Positions 16,589 through 26,639 of a stretch of DNA of 64,000 nt are shown piece by piece. A model generated the notes under the pieces. That model was given only the letters and a program-made list of their open reading frames with translations, was not told where the DNA came from and did not search any database. The stretch is from Calothrix sp. NIES-4105 (GTDB taxonomy: Bacteria; Cyanobacteriota; Cyanobacteriia; Cyanobacteriales; Nostocaceae). Numbering within the stretch: position 1 is the stretch's first letter; every line of letters begins with the position of its first letter. The stretch lies in NCBI RefSeq assembly GCF_002368415.1, contig NZ_AP018290.1:2545470-2609469 (forward strand). The letters are read 5' to 3'. The position numbers and the translations under genes are program-made.

Positions 16589-16628
16589 TAAACCCGCTCC
16601 TACATGTTGATGTGTTGGGGCGGGTTTA
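16589..16628. terminator. Hairpin with AAACCCGC/GCGGGTTT arms
   Basis: TAAACCCGCTCC pairs with GGGGCGGGTTTA around a 16-base loop. It lies 60 bases after the hli gene and probably terminates it. The same arms occur twice in the urease operon (44487-44540 and 44858-44912). Confidence 0.65.
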
Positions 16629-16663
16629 TGATTATTTTAGGTACTATACCAAAAGGTTATATT

Positions 16664-17242
16664 ATGGCTTTGACAGCATCTACGATGGTAACACTCGGTA
16701 CACAGGCGCCTGAATTTTCATTACCAGATGTAGTGTCGGGAAAAACTATTTCGTTATCTAATTATAAAAGTCAGCCGCTGTTGGTAATGTTTATATGTCA
16801 ACACTGCCCATTTGTAAAGCACATCAAAGGCGAGTTAGCTCTGTTAGGGAAAGATTATTCAAATACTGATTTAGGTATTGTGGCAATTAGTGCTAATGAT
16901 GCGGAAAGATACCCTGATGATGCACCTGAATCTTTAAAGGCAATGGCAGTAGAATTAAATATACAATATCCGGTTTGTTACGATGAAAGCCAAGAAGTGG
17001 CAAAGGCTTACACAGCAGCATGTACACCGGATTTCTTTTTATTTGACGCGGAACATAAATTAATTTACCGTGGACAATTGGATGATAGTCGTCCAAGTAA
17101 TAATGAACCAGTGACAGGAAGAGATTTGCGTGCGGCAATAAATTCAGTTTTAGCAGGCAAAGAAATTATCGGGGATCAAAAGCCGAGTATAGGATGCAAC
17201 ATAAAATGGAAACCAGGTAATGAGCCAAATTACTTTGGGTAA
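16664..17242 (+). CDS. Thioredoxin-fold (AhpC/TSA-like) protein
   Basis: A 192-residue soluble protein starting APEFSLPDVVSGKTISLSNYK, the peroxiredoxin/TlpA-like entry. FICQHCPFVKHIKGEL carries a CxxCP pair at the usual thioredoxin active-site place, and CTPDFFLFDAEHKLIYRGQLDDSRP follows the cis-Pro position. This is the PRX-like1 group found widely in cyanobacteria; a thiol redox role is likely but the substrate is not known. ATG 16664 has AAAGG eight bases upstream and is preferred to an earlier GTG-type start. Confidence 0.88.
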   Translation: MALTASTMVTLGTQAPEFSLPDVVSGKTISLSNYKSQPLLVMFICQHCPFVKHIKGELALLGKDYSNTDLGIVAISANDAERYPDDAPESLKAMAVELNIQYPVCYDESQEVAKAYTAACTPDFFLFDAEHKLIYRGQLDDSRPSNNEPVTGRDLRAAINSVLAGKEIIGDQKPSIGCNIKWKPGNEPNYFG

Positions 17243-17337
17243 GAAGAATTAGGAAATAGTTAGTAGTGTACACATTTAACTTAAATAATTCCTCACTCAC
17301 AATAAAACTACTAACCATTACCTTAATTGGTTATCGA

Positions 17338-17370
17338 TTAGTAGAAGTGTAGTTAAACATCTTCTACTAA
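17338..17370. terminator. Hairpin between convergent genes
   Basis: TTAGTAGAAG and CTTCTACTAA pair around a 13-base loop and overlap the stop codon of the gene on the minus strand. The thioredoxin-fold gene ends about 95 bases to the left. Confidence 0.5.
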
Positions 17371-17870
17371 TGCTTAATCTCCAAATTTAAAATGTAACTT
17401 CCTAACTGAACTTTCCCCGACCATAATTCATACTCAACTCGTAAATGTTCGGGTAATGGGTGTCCGTTAAGAATCAGACTACGAGTGTAATTACGCAGAC
17501 GAATTGGCTCATGAGGTTGAAATGATTCGCTGGGTAGCCAATATCTACTTACACCATACACACCCTGTTCCCAGAAGTGGCGGTAACTTAGTTGTGCATT
17601 TCCTTGCATTGTCATAGTAACGCGATAAGGCGATATTTCCAGCCATATAATTCGAGGGCTACCAGGGGTAGGTATATTACAACTTGGATAGATATCCTCG
17701 CGCGTTCGACTAACAGCTTCACTATTTTTTTGGTGCGGCGCGGTCAAGAGTAAATGGAATCTATCGCTGTCTTTTTGATACAATGTTGCCGCAGTTTCAA
17801 CGACAGACCATAGGGGCAGGTCTGTGGAGATAAGCGACAGGCATACGGGCTTGCGTTGGTGTGTCAGCAT
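17367..17870 (-). CDS. Conserved cyanobacterial hypothetical protein
   Basis: A 167-residue soluble protein rich in aromatic residues, with RIIWLEISPYRVTMTMQG, SRYWLPSESFQPHEPIRLRNYTRSL and a C-terminal beta-rich VEYELWSGKVQLGSYIL. I recall this pattern as an unnamed cyanobacterial family and do not know its role. It is divergent from aroA with a 210-base gap. Confidence 0.7.
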   Translation of the reverse strand: MLTHQRKPVCLSLISTDLPLWSVVETAATLYQKDSDRFHLLLTAPHQKNSEAVSRTREDIYPSCNIPTPGSPRIIWLEISPYRVTMTMQGNAQLSYRHFWEQGVYGVSRYWLPSESFQPHEPIRLRNYTRSLILNGHPLPEHLRVEYELWSGKVQLGSYILNLEIKH

Positions 17871-18080
17871 GGGAGCGATACCGGCAGTTAAGTTCTAATT
17901 AAGAAAAAAAAGCAAAACACGGACTATGACGGTAAATTTCTGATTAAACAAGCATCCTGATAAATTGGGTAATGCAAAACAACCGTAAAACTAAAACGAA
18001 AATAAATTCAAACCAGATAGAGCAGCAAGGGAGAAGAAAGCGGTAGGATTAAGTTCGCAGTCACACGCCAGTTTATCCTA

Positions 18081-19433
18081 ATGTCGCCTTCTGTTATAAC
18101 CGTAGAAACAAAAGAAGACGTTTCGCTTTCTTTAGTTATTAACCAGACAAGTTCTGGCATCTCCTTACAGGGTCGCATACTCGTACCAGGTGATAAGTCT
18201 ATATCTCATCGTGCCTTAATGTTGGGTGCTTTGGCACAAGGAGAAACGAAAATTCAAGGTTTACTCCTAGGAGAAGACCCTCGCAGCACAGCGAGTTGCT
18301 TTGGGGCAATGGGCGCTTCTATTTCGCCACTTAACACAGAGTTGGTAACAGTAACGGGTATTGGGATAGGTAACTTGCTAGAACCCGTTGATATTCTAAA
18401 TGCGGGTAACTCAGGTACAACGTTACGGTTGATGCTGGGAATTTTAGCTTCGCATCCAGGTAGATTTTTTACTGTTACCGGCGATAACTCACTGCGTTCG
18501 CGTCCAATGTCGCGCGTTGTTAAACCATTGCAGCAAATGGGTGCCCAAATTTGGGGAAGAAAGGAGAATTCGCTTGCTCCCCTCGCTGTACAAGGACACA
18601 AACTCAAACCAACTCACTATCATTCACCTATTGCCAGCGCGCAAGTTAAATCTTGCATTTTGTTGGCTGGGTTAATGACAGATGGCAAAACAACCGTTAC
18701 TGAACCCGCAATATCGCGTGACCACAGCGAACGGATGTTGCGCGCGTTTGGCGCCGACTTAGAAGTTGACCCTGATTCTAAAAGTGTAACCGTCACAGGC
18801 GGAAAATCACTACATGGTCAACACGTAATTGTACCAGGTGATATTAGTTCAGCGGCTTTTTGGCTAGTAGCTGGGGCTATTGTTCCTAATTCCGAGCTAG
18901 TAATTGAAAACGTCGGTGTTAATCCCACTCGTACAGGAGTATTAGAAGCATTAGAAATGATGGGCGCCGATATTGAGCTACAAAACCAACGCGAAGTAGC
19001 TGGGGAACCAGTAGCCGATTTGCGCGTGCGTACTAGTAAATTAAAAAGTTGTACCATAGCAGGAGATATTATCCCACGTTTAATTGACGAAATTCCAATT
19101 TTAGCAGTAGCAGCCGTATTTGCCGAAGGTACGACAGTAATAAAAGATGCCGAAGAACTGCGAGTCAAAGAAAGCGACCGTATAGCTGTAATGGTACAGC
19201 AACTAATTAAAATGGGCGCCAAAGTGACAGAACTTCCTGATGGTATGGAAATTACAGGTGGAACTCCATTGGTAGGGTCAGATGTAGATAGTCATACAGA
19301 CCATCGCATCGCCATGAGTTTAGCAATAGCTGCTCTCAATGCTAAAGGAACTACTACAGTAAATCGCGCGGAAGCTGCCAGCATTTCCTACCCGGACTTT
19401 ACTAGCACACTCCAAAAAATCATTGTTAGCTAG
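18081..19433 (+). CDS. aroA: 3-phosphoshikimate 1-carboxyvinyltransferase (EPSP synthase)
   Basis: Sixth step of the shikimate pathway, joining shikimate 3-phosphate and phosphoenolpyruvate. The 450-residue protein has [16 protein letters not shown] near residue 38, [51 protein letters not shown] and, near the end, [15 protein letters not shown] with the catalytic Asp and KESDRIA. The N-terminal 20 residues before the domain are an extension. The NSGTTLR form matches the Bacillus/cyanobacterial (class II-like) branch rather than the plant/enterobacterial NAGTAMR form. Confidence 0.97.
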   Translation: MSPSVITVETKEDVSLSLVINQTSSGISLQGRILVPGDKSISHRALMLGALAQGETKIQGLLLGEDPRSTASCFGAMGASISPLNTELVTVTGIGIGNLLEPVDILNAGNSGTTLRLMLGILASHPGRFFTVTGDNSLRSRPMSRVVKPLQQMGAQIWGRKENSLAPLAVQGHKLKPTHYHSPIASAQVKSCILLAGLMTDGKTTVTEPAISRDHSERMLRAFGADLEVDPDSKSVTVTGGKSLHGQHVIVPGDISSAAFWLVAGAIVPNSELVIENVGVNPTRTGVLEALEMMGADIELQNQREVAGEPVADLRVRTSKLKSCTIAGDIIPRLIDEIPILAVAAVFAEGTTVIKDAEELRVKESDRIAVMVQQLIKMGAKVTELPDGMEITGGTPLVGSDVDSHTDHRIAMSLAIAALNAKGTTTVNRAEAASISYPDFTSTLQKIIVS

Positions 19434-19522
19434 TTTTGGCAACGGATTATGAACGGATGTAACGGATAATTAATTTATTGTTACAAAATCTTTCATCATT
19501 CAACATGGCCATTCAACCGTGG

Positions 19523-19583
19523 GGTGTGTTACTGCTTGAACTAATTAAACTAAGAAGAATAAAGAAAATAGCAGTAACGCACC
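19523..19583. repeat. 14-bp inverted repeat between aroA and the defence pair
   Basis: GGTGTGTTACTGCT (19523-19536) and AGCAGTAACGCACC (19570-19583) pair with one mismatch around a 33-base loop. It lies after aroA and 60 bases before the PtuA-like start, so it could be a terminator, an operator or the leader of the defence operon. No reverse transcriptase or obvious retron RNA was found here. Confidence 0.5.
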
Positions 19584-19642
19584 ATCAAAAACCTATATAT
19601 AATATTTAATAATAAAAATAATCACATATTTTATAAAAAATT

Positions 19643-21022
19643 ATGCAAGTCCGGCGCCTAAAAATGGAATCGTTTCGTGGTATCGGCGATTTGACACTTG
19701 AATTTAGTAATACAAGTCCTACTGTGCTGATTGGAATTAATGGTGTTGGCAAATCAAGCATTCTAGAATGTATTGCCATTCTTTTGTCACAGTTGATAGG
19801 CAGAATTACACCAATTAATAACGATTTATCTTATAACAATACGGCAATAAATATACTAGGAAAACAAATTAATATTGCAGGTACTATTTATGGAAATATT
19901 AATTTATATAGTAGTAATGGTAGTCGATTGAATTTGTTACAGAATGCGAACAGGATACGTAACTTAGACGACCAAGATATTACTACTGACCGTAACGAAA
20001 CGAGTAATATGATTACAGTTTGTCTTGATTCGTCTTTAACAACTTGGTCTTTAACAAAAGTACGTGATAATCGTATCAATTCCAATAGTATCGAGGAGCA
20101 ATTAGTTTCGATTACGGAAAAAATCAATAATCGTTGGCAAGAAAATTTTAACACAACTTTGCCATTGGCGGTTTACTACAGAGTTAATCGTGCAGTTATT
20201 GATATCTCATTAGATACAGATACAGAAGAATTTACGCGACAAACAGATGCTTACGAACAAGCTTTAAATGGTGTACAGATAAATTTTAATAATTTCTTTC
20301 AGTGGTTTAAGAAGTTAGAAGATTTAGAGAATGAAATCAGGCAAGATGAACCATCACACCGTAATCGTCAACTGCAAGCAGTAAGAGAAGCTGTAAGTTC
20401 ATTAATTCCCGATTTTTCAAATTTACGGGTGCGACGTTCTCCACTAAGAATGACGGTTACTAAACAAGGACAAGAGTTTACGATAAATCAACTTTCCGAT
20501 GGAGAGAAATGCCTTCTAGCGATGGTAGGTGATTTAGCAAGACGTTTAGCAATTGCAAACCCAAGTTTACAAAACCCCTTGCAAGGCGAGGGTGTTGTTT
20601 TAATCGATGAAATCGAACTACACTTACATCCTAAATGGCAACGAGAAATTATTCCAGCTTTAACTAGGACTTTTCCTAACTGTCAATTCATTGTTACAAC
20701 TCATTCACCTCAAGTAGTTAGTCATGTTGAAGCTGAAGGCATTTTTATTCTAGAAAAAACTGATAATGGCGTTATTGTTAAACGTCCAGACAGTTCCTTT
20801 GGCAGAGACAGCAACCGTATTTTAGAAGACTTGATGGGTGTACCTGCGCGTCCACAAGCAATCAAAGATGATTTACATGAATTATTTCAACTTATTGAAG
20901 AGGGAAATTTGGAAGGTGCCAAGCAATTGAGGCGCCAAATTGCTGATAAGATTGGTGATGACGAGCCAGAATTAGCTAAGGCAAGTACATCAATTCGACG
21001 AAAAGAGATTTTAAAACGGTGA
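19643..21022 (+). CDS. PtuA-like AAA ATPase (Septu/retron-type defence)
   Basis: A 459-residue SMC/ABC-like ATPase: FRGIGDLTLEFS at the start, Walker A GINGVGKSS (residues about 34-42), signature QLSDGEKCLLAMVGDLARRLA, Walker B VVLIDEIELHLHPKWQREI, and a switch THSPQVV. The middle is a helical arm. There is no Toprim domain, so it is not OLD/GajA. It overlaps the following HNH gene by four bases (GTGA). ATPase plus TIGR02646-type HNH is the PtuA/PtuB arrangement of Septu and of retron Ec78-like systems; with no reverse transcriptase nearby, Septu-like is the better fit. Confidence 0.85.
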   Translation: MQVRRLKMESFRGIGDLTLEFSNTSPTVLIGINGVGKSSILECIAILLSQLIGRITPINNDLSYNNTAINILGKQINIAGTIYGNINLYSSNGSRLNLLQNANRIRNLDDQDITTDRNETSNMITVCLDSSLTTWSLTKVRDNRINSNSIEEQLVSITEKINNRWQENFNTTLPLAVYYRVNRAVIDISLDTDTEEFTRQTDAYEQALNGVQINFNNFFQWFKKLEDLENEIRQDEPSHRNRQLQAVREAVSSLIPDFSNLRVRRSPLRMTVTKQGQEFTINQLSDGEKCLLAMVGDLARRLAIANPSLQNPLQGEGVVLIDEIELHLHPKWQREIIPALTRTFPNCQFIVTTHSPQVVSHVEAEGIFILEKTDNGVIVKRPDSSFGRDSNRILEDLMGVPARPQAIKDDLHELFQLIEEGNLEGAKQLRRQIADKIGDDEPELAKASTSIRRKEILKR

Positions 21023-21666
21023 AGTATATCAAGAAAAATATCGAACCAGAAAGCTTTACCGCTTGGAAGCAGTTAGAAAATGAAGATTGGCAACCTTCTT
21101 GGGATAACTTTGGAAAACCAGAAAAAACAGAAGTTCATAATTCACTATTAAGAGAACAAGGTTTTATATGCTGCTACTGCGGTAGACGTATTTCAATAGA
21201 TGCTAGCCATATCGAGCATTTCAAGCCAAGGAAACACTATCCTAATTTGGCTCTGGAATATACTAACTTCCTTGCGTCTTGCCAACGAGAAACAAAACCA
21301 AAAGAGCCTATACACTGTGGCAAGAAAAAAGATGAGTGGTATGATGAAAAACTAACGGTTTCTCCTTTAATTTAAAACTGCGTTGAGTTTTTTAAATATA
21401 CTGAAGATGGGCAAATTTTAGCAACAGATACTCCTGGTAAAAAAGCTGCGGCTGAAGCGACTATTGATAAGTTGTACTTAAATATAGATAAGTTGAAAAG
21501 TTTACGTAGTCGAGCAATAGAAGGTGCTTTAGAAGGTTTTGAAGACCTTTCTGATCAGGAAACAGAAATATTGCTTCAAGGCTTTGAACAAACTAATGCT
21601 AATGGTGAATACGAAGAGTATTGCAGCGCAATTGTGTATATTATTAAACAATTTACTCAGTTTTGA
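21019..21666 (+). pseudogene. PtuB-like HNH nuclease with one in-frame stop
   Basis: From GTG 21019 the frame gives an HNH domain: CCYCGRRI, then HIEHFKPRKHY and LALEYTNFLASC, the TIGR02646 (PtuB) pattern. It reads to TAA at 21373-21375 after SPLI, and the very same frame then continues as NCVEFFKYTEDGQILAT ... through IDKLKSLRSRAIEG and ends at 21666. Nothing but one codon breaks a 215-codon gene; there is no frameshift. Either the system is recently inactivated, the 118-residue HNH half still works alone, or the codon is read through at low rate. Inactivation is the simplest view. Confidence 0.85.
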
Positions 21667-22331
21667 TCCTCCTAACCCCCCGTGTGGAAGGGGTCTAAAA
21701 GCAAGAAGTTTAAAATAAGTACCCGTGATTTTTGCCCCACTCTAATCAAGCTTCTGCCATTTGTTTAACTTTTCCCCTTTGTTCTGGCTTTATCGGGTTT
21801 TGAATAAATTAAATTAACGTCAGTTCGACGGTGATAAAAAGCCTTAAAGCCATACAGCATAGAAACATGAGCATTTAGTGAATTAATCAATGACTAAGAT
21901 TTATTGAGAGTCTGCTAAAAAGTACCAAAAAAACGCGCCCGTCCAAAAAATAACGTAAAAAATCAGGGTTTCGGCTAGCTAAAAAAACCTGCTGAAGCTA
22001 TAGATAAGCAAACTTGTTACAGCTTTCCTTAGAAACACCTAGTTGGGTTTTATGCAAGAGCTAACTTTTATGAAATATTTAGAGCAGATAGCGCCGGATA
22101 TACTTCAAGCAAGGTTTGCGCTTGTATATAGGTATGGGTTTATGTATAACTATTATGCGTAGGAGTGAAAGTTGAAGTATTTGCTTATCTCTCTTCTTAC
22201 TTCTTTCTTTGCGAACGAGCGCGGTTCGCTCTCTATGCATCTCTGTGTTCTCTGTGCCTCTGTGGTAAAAATAATAACCTTCACCGCCCAGGCGAGACGC
22301 CTATGCTACAACTTCGAGAAACCCGGTTTCT
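21667..22331. other. Gene-poor spacer with repeat fragments
   Basis: No convincing gene in 665 bases. A 30-codon frame from ATG 22070 (begins MKYLEQIAPDIL) has no recognised match. Around 22225-22275 is one of the CTCTGTG...CTCTGTGGTAAA repeats that recur at 5975-6000, 22945-22972, 47735-47805 and 63861-63941. The segment 21897-22060 looks like degraded mobile-element sequence, but I cannot name the source. Confidence 0.5.
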
Positions 22332-22937
22332 TTAGAAGCGGTAATTGCGGTTTTTTACCCATAAGGTTAGTGGGATAGCGTTACCTTGGGTATCAACTTT
22401 TGCTTCTACTACGAATGGTTGTGTTTGTCCTGGTTTAACTTTTTGTGCTTCCAAGATGTCTTTGTTAATTTTGTCTCGTTGGTCTTCAGGTAGGTAGTAA
22501 GTTTCTAGGTTGTAGTTGACTGAATTGTATTGAGAAGTGCCTTTGATGACTACTTGGTTCGGCGCCAGTGATGCGGGTTGTTCTAGGCTAACACGTATAG
22601 GTTTCCAGGGTGAAGGCGCCGTTTGTTGTGATGATTTTTGCTCTTGTAATGTTACGTAAACAGTTGTATTTTCTGCAATTGGAGCATATTGTTTGTCTCT
22701 ACCGGGTGATTTTTTAACTACTTCGTCCCAACCTGGGAGTTTCTTTAAATTGTCTTGACGAGAAATATCGTAACTTAGGGTTTGTGAATAACCGCGTAAT
22801 AAGTCGTAGGGGTCTACTGGTACAGTTTGTAATACGACCGTTTTACCTGTTATATGGGTGTATACTGCTTGTGCTGGGATGGAGAGGATAAAGGCTGTTT
22901 GGATAAGAAGCGGTATTGCAAATCGCCAAGTTTTCAT
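22332..22937 (-). CDS. GDYXXLXY-family protein
   Basis: A 201-residue protein with one N-terminal membrane helix or uncleaved signal (about 6-26) and, right after it, VPVDPYDLLRGYSQTLSYDIS, the signature of the GDYXXLXY family (here with P-Y-D in place of G-D-Y). The rest is a beta-rich periplasmic domain. These proteins are almost always found beside DUF2157 or DUF4401 membrane proteins, as here: the DUF2157 gene lies 93 bases upstream on the same strand. Function unknown. Confidence 0.85.
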   Translation of the reverse strand: MKTWRFAIPLLIQTAFILSIPAQAVYTHITGKTVVLQTVPVDPYDLLRGYSQTLSYDISRQDNLKKLPGWDEVVKKSPGRDKQYAPIAENTTVYVTLQEQKSSQQTAPSPWKPIRVSLEQPASLAPNQVVIKGTSQYNSVNYNLETYYLPEDQRDKINKDILEAQKVKPGQTQPFVVEAKVDTQGNAIPLTLWVKNRNYRF

Positions 22938-22988
22938 AATGTCCCTCTGTGTACTCTATGTTTCTGTGGTAAATAGTTGCGGGTGGTT

Positions 22989-23021
22989 AGATTCCCGACT
23001 TCTTAGAGAAGTCGGGAATCT
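22989..23021. repeat. Perfect 15-bp palindrome (AGATTCCCGACTTCT family)
   Basis: Arms AGATTCCCGACTTCT and AGAAGTCGGGAATCT with loop TAG, in the spacer of the DUF2157/GDYXXLXY pair. A diverged copy lies at 40920-40952. In this place it could reduce transcription into the downstream gene. Confidence 0.75.
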
Positions 23022-23030
23022 GGCATAACC

Positions 23031-24461
23031 CTAGTCTGTGTTTTGGCTGCGAAGTGTAGTGTTGCCTGTACGACGTTCAAACCAAATGCCGGCGCCAATT
23101 ACTGCGACTCCACATAAAATAAATACAAATGATTTAAATAGTAATTGGGTGTCGTACTCTAACATACGGCTAATAATTTGCAGTGTTAGTAATATAATTC
23201 CACCCCAGTAGGCGCCTCTTTTTCCTAATTCAAGTGCTTCCTTGATTAGACAGCAAGCTAATACTGCTAAAAGTAGATTGAAACTAAAGATAGAAATTGC
23301 AGGAGCTATGACGCGGAAGTGATGTAAAACAATAACAGCGCTACTTAAAACAATAAAGCAGCCAACAAAAATGTTAGTAGCTTCAATTCGAGTGTTTTGT
23401 CTAGGACGTAATAAATTGCACCACTGCCATATTGCGATGAGAGTAAAAATAATTACATCGATTACAGGAAACCAAGGTTGTATAGGGTTTGAGATATTTT
23501 GAGTATAATTTTGATAACTGGACTCCCACTGCCAACGGAAGGAGTAAATATAGAAATTGATACCGAAAAATACAAAAGTTAAGGTGCGCGCGATTGGTTG
23601 AAATCGCTGTAAGTTTGAATTTAAGAATGAAAATGGTGAATCGCTGTAACTCCACAATAATGCAGGTGGTAAGGCAAGTACAGTTAATCCAGCCCAAAAC
23701 GGTGTATTTAAGTTGAGTGTATCAATATAACGTAGATTGGATTGTAAGTTCGTAACAATAGCGATTGCACTTAATCGAAAAATCCATTGTGAACGACATA
23801 GATAAGCCAAGGGTACAAATACCACGGCTAAAATCAGGGGCATATGTCGTATTATTACATGTCCCCAGCTTTGATATTTCTCCCAGTAATAAACTTCAGA
23901 AAGTCCTGTCCAATAACCAATTTGTAATAGTATTAACGCAAGTACCGCAAGCGTTGTGATATGTAAGCTACACGCCATGATTACAACGGCTAAACCCCAA
24001 GCTAAATAAAGCTGATATGCTGAACCACCAATGTGGAACATTTGCGCTAATAATCCTATATTGGCGCCTATCAGCAAGTTACCTAAAAGTATTAAACCCG
24101 TTCCAAATGTCCGCTTGCGACGCTGTTGTCTTCTTGCTGAAATAGAACTGGGTAAGGGTTGGCGCCATAAGTAGAAACCAGCAATATTGGTAGCTAAAAA
24201 TAAACTTAGTAATAGTACTAATCTAACTTCGCGCGATAAAGCTTGCCAATTAGCAGCTACAAACGTAATTACACCTAAAGCCAATAAGATGGCGCCTAAA
24301 CCAATTAGTATAAAAACAAAACGGTCGCGTCCAAGAGCTTCAAGGTTATTAAATTGATACCTTTCGGCAAGCTGTTCGTATAAATCCCTATCAATCAACC
24401 CTTCATCCTGCCACTGTTGTGCCTCAGTACGCAACTTACGGGCAAAATTATCAAATAGCAT
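23031..24461 (-). CDS. DUF2157 membrane protein
   Basis: A 476-residue polytopic membrane protein. The N-terminal 50 residues are the soluble DUF2157 signature (LRTEAQQWQDEGLIDRDLYEQL), followed by about 12 hydrophobic helices starting FVFILIGLGAILLALGVITFVAANWQ. A long loop carries several Trp and Ser. It precedes the GDYXXLXY gene, its usual partner. No transport or enzymatic function is established for the family; a membrane complex of the two is likely. Confidence 0.9.
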   Translation of the reverse strand: MLFDNFARKLRTEAQQWQDEGLIDRDLYEQLAERYQFNNLEALGRDRFVFILIGLGAILLALGVITFVAANWQALSREVRLVLLLSLFLATNIAGFYLWRQPLPSSISARRQQRRKRTFGTGLILLGNLLIGANIGLLAQMFHIGGSAYQLYLAWGLAVVIMACSLHITTLAVLALILLQIGYWTGLSEVYYWEKYQSWGHVIIRHMPLILAVVFVPLAYLCRSQWIFRLSAIAIVTNLQSNLRYIDTLNLNTPFWAGLTVLALPPALLWSYSDSPFSFLNSNLQRFQPIARTLTFVFFGINFYIYSFRWQWESSYQNYTQNISNPIQPWFPVIDVIIFTLIAIWQWCNLLRPRQNTRIEATNIFVGCFIVLSSAVIVLHHFRVIAPAISIFSFNLLLAVLACCLIKEALELGKRGAYWGGIILLTLQIISRMLEYDTQLLFKSFVFILCGVAVIGAGIWFERRTGNTTLRSQNTD

Positions 24462-24563
24462 AACTCACTCCAATCCCATCTAGCAATGCGATGGCTCATA
24501 TTTTCAGTATGAACCCTGCAAGATTTATAACGGAGTTAAAGTGTGACAGTTTGAACTGTTGGA

Positions 24564-26624
24564 TTAATTTGCTGCAGTTTGCGCTTCTTGGTAAATTATT
24601 TCTTGGAATTGAATGACGTCTTTTTGTGGGTCAGATAAACTAACCTTCACAAGTAACTCTTCTCCCAAGTTTACTGGACGCTTGAAGAACATTGGCAACT
24701 GTAAGCCTAAATCCTCGATTAAAATTAGCGCTAAATTGCTATCTTCGCGCAACCACATTAATACAGTAACTTCCCAGACCTCATCAGGGTTACGACGTAA
24801 GTACTCAAGTGCCCAGTAGCGGTTAGTTTGCCGCTCTACCATTGTTACTTCTTGAGTAATTGTAGTTACCATTATCATCACTTCTCTGAGTTGGTCTGCG
24901 GTGAAAGGCAATACTTCCCCACGTAAATGCGCTTTTAATTGGAAGTGAGTAAGTAAATCACTATAACGGCGAATTGGAGAAGTTGCTTGTGTATAAGTAT
25001 CTAAACCCAAACCCGCGTGACGAACTGGGGTAATGCTCATTTCACTTTTTGGCATACACCGACGCATTGCACACGCGCGCACAAACCCAGCAGGCAATAA
25101 AATTAATTCTTCTTCTGGTGGTAATTCTGGCTGAGGCTGACCACGGAAAGGTAAAGGTATGTTATTTTCTTTGCCATATCGCGCTGCTACTTCCCCTGCG
25201 ACAATCATCATTTCAGCAACAAGGCGCCGTGAGGGAGAATCGTCTAATAAATCGATGCTAACCTCATCGCCTTTTACTTTAATCATCGCTTCGGGCATAT
25301 TAATACTAATTGCCCCTTGAGCGTAACGCCATGTTTTGCGTTTTTCTGCCGAATCTGCTATGTCTTTAATTTCCGGTTCTGCTTGAACACCTAATTGCAA
25401 CATTTCGTCAACATCTTCGTAGGTGAGACGATATGTAGGTTTAATCAAACTAGCATGAATACTGTAATCTGCTACTGCTCCTGCTTCATCTAATATAATA
25501 CCAAAGCTTAAAGCACAACATTCCTTACCTTGAACCAAGCTCATTGGTCCGGTTGCTAATATTTCGGGGAACATTGGCACCATCCCCGTAGGTAAATATA
25601 CGGTGCTTCCTCGTTTTCGAGCTTCTAAATCTAACTCGTCTTCGGGCATCAGCCAGCGTGTTGGGTCAGCAATGTGAACCCACACACGTCCGCGTCCGTC
25701 TGGTAATCGTTCCCAACTCAAACCGTCATCAATTTCGGTGGTACTCTCATCATCAATGGTATACACCTTAAGATGGGTTAAATTCAGACGGTCGGTGTCT
25801 TTGTCTGGTGGGATAAAATCCAAACGCTGCTGCGCCACTTCTATTACCTTGGTAGGGAACTGTATTGGAATTGACGAACGACGCAAAAATAGGTTTTCAT
25901 GGGGACTCCATATACCTAAATCGATCAGAAGTTGAAAAGCGGCTTGGGGTGTAGCAGGGCGCCCCAACAAGTTCATTGTTTCTAAGACTGGCGCACTAGG
26001 AGGATAAGCGCGTGCGACTGTTTCATAAGTTACACCTGCTTTAGTAGTGTCAGCAAGTAGAGCTGCGTACTTTTCTAGGGCTTCGATACGATGGCGGTCA
26101 TGTCGCTGCCACTCAACAGCTTCACCAGAGAGTGCTTTTTCAACTCGGTCTAAAAATTCTTGCTGTCCTCTTACTTTGAGAGCTTCTACTTCTAATTGAT
26201 GCTTACGCTCTGCTACCTGTGTGGCAGTTCGAGGTTCATATGCATCTCCTTTCTGCTTAAAATAAGTCTTGTCGTCCGATAACAACCAATAAGCAGCATA
26301 ACATTGAGAAGGTAAAGATTCTGAGAACAGCAATTGCGCCATTTGCTTCGGGGTAACAACTTCGCCATCAAGGGCGAGCAGTTCCCAAGCAACCTCAAGA
26401 CTTGATGGGTCTAAGTAGGCGTTAACTTCTTCTAAAAACTTTGGTATTTGTGACGACTGGTAGGTTTCCCCAGTCACCGTATAAGTTATTTGCCGAGGGG
26501 CAAGGCTGTGGGGTTGACCTCGTTCGTCATTTACAAAAACACGGGTTTTACCGTCTGGTCGGTCAACCACTCCCAGACGCCGCTCTGCTCCAACCCGAAA
26601 TTCAACTAGTGTCCCCTTCTCCAC
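24564..26624 (-). CDS. RNase II/R-family exoribonuclease
   Basis: A 686-residue hydrolytic 3'-5' exoribonuclease. The RNB catalytic domain runs from about 285 to 600 with TIDDESTTEIDDGLSWE (metal-binding Asp cluster), HIADPTRWL, a GSTVYLPTGMVPMFPE loop and the RNA channel motif TQATSPIRRYSDLLTH. The first 280 residues are less conserved, and an S1-like beta segment ends the protein. It begins at GTG 26624. It matches the cyanobacterial short RNase II-type enzyme rather than full RNase R, which has longer N- and C-terminal domains. rpsR and rpmG lie upstream on the same strand. Confidence 0.93.
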   Translation of the reverse strand: MEKGTLVEFRVGAERRLGVVDRPDGKTRVFVNDERGQPHSLAPRQITYTVTGETYQSSQIPKFLEEVNAYLDPSSLEVAWELLALDGEVVTPKQMAQLLFSESLPSQCYAAYWLLSDDKTYFKQKGDAYEPRTATQVAERKHQLEVEALKVRGQQEFLDRVEKALSGEAVEWQRHDRHRIEALEKYAALLADTTKAGVTYETVARAYPPSAPVLETMNLLGRPATPQAAFQLLIDLGIWSPHENLFLRRSSIPIQFPTKVIEVAQQRLDFIPPDKDTDRLNLTHLKVYTIDDESTTEIDDGLSWERLPDGRGRVWVHIADPTRWLMPEDELDLEARKRGSTVYLPTGMVPMFPEILATGPMSLVQGKECCALSFGIILDEAGAVADYSIHASLIKPTYRLTYEDVDEMLQLGVQAEPEIKDIADSAEKRKTWRYAQGAISINMPEAMIKVKGDEVSIDLLDDSPSRRLVAEMMIVAGEVAARYGKENNIPLPFRGQPQPELPPEEELILLPAGFVRACAMRRCMPKSEMSITPVRHAGLGLDTYTQATSPIRRYSDLLTHFQLKAHLRGEVLPFTADQLREVMIMVTTITQEVTMVERQTNRYWALEYLRRNPDEVWEVTVLMWLREDSNLALILIEDLGLQLPMFFKRPVNLGEELLVKVSLSDPQKDVIQFQEIIYQEAQTAAN

Positions 26625-26639
26625 AAGCCTTATAAATTT

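Noticed and set aside
19434-19642. Retron msr-msd RNA upstream of the PtuA-like gene
   Set aside because: There is an inverted repeat, but no reverse transcriptase gene anywhere near and no recognisable retron fold; a Septu-type pair explains the locus.
22172-22378. 68-codon plus-strand frame
   Set aside because: It lies across a CTCTGTG repeat and the 3' end of the opposing GDYXXLXY gene; no ribosome site and no family match.
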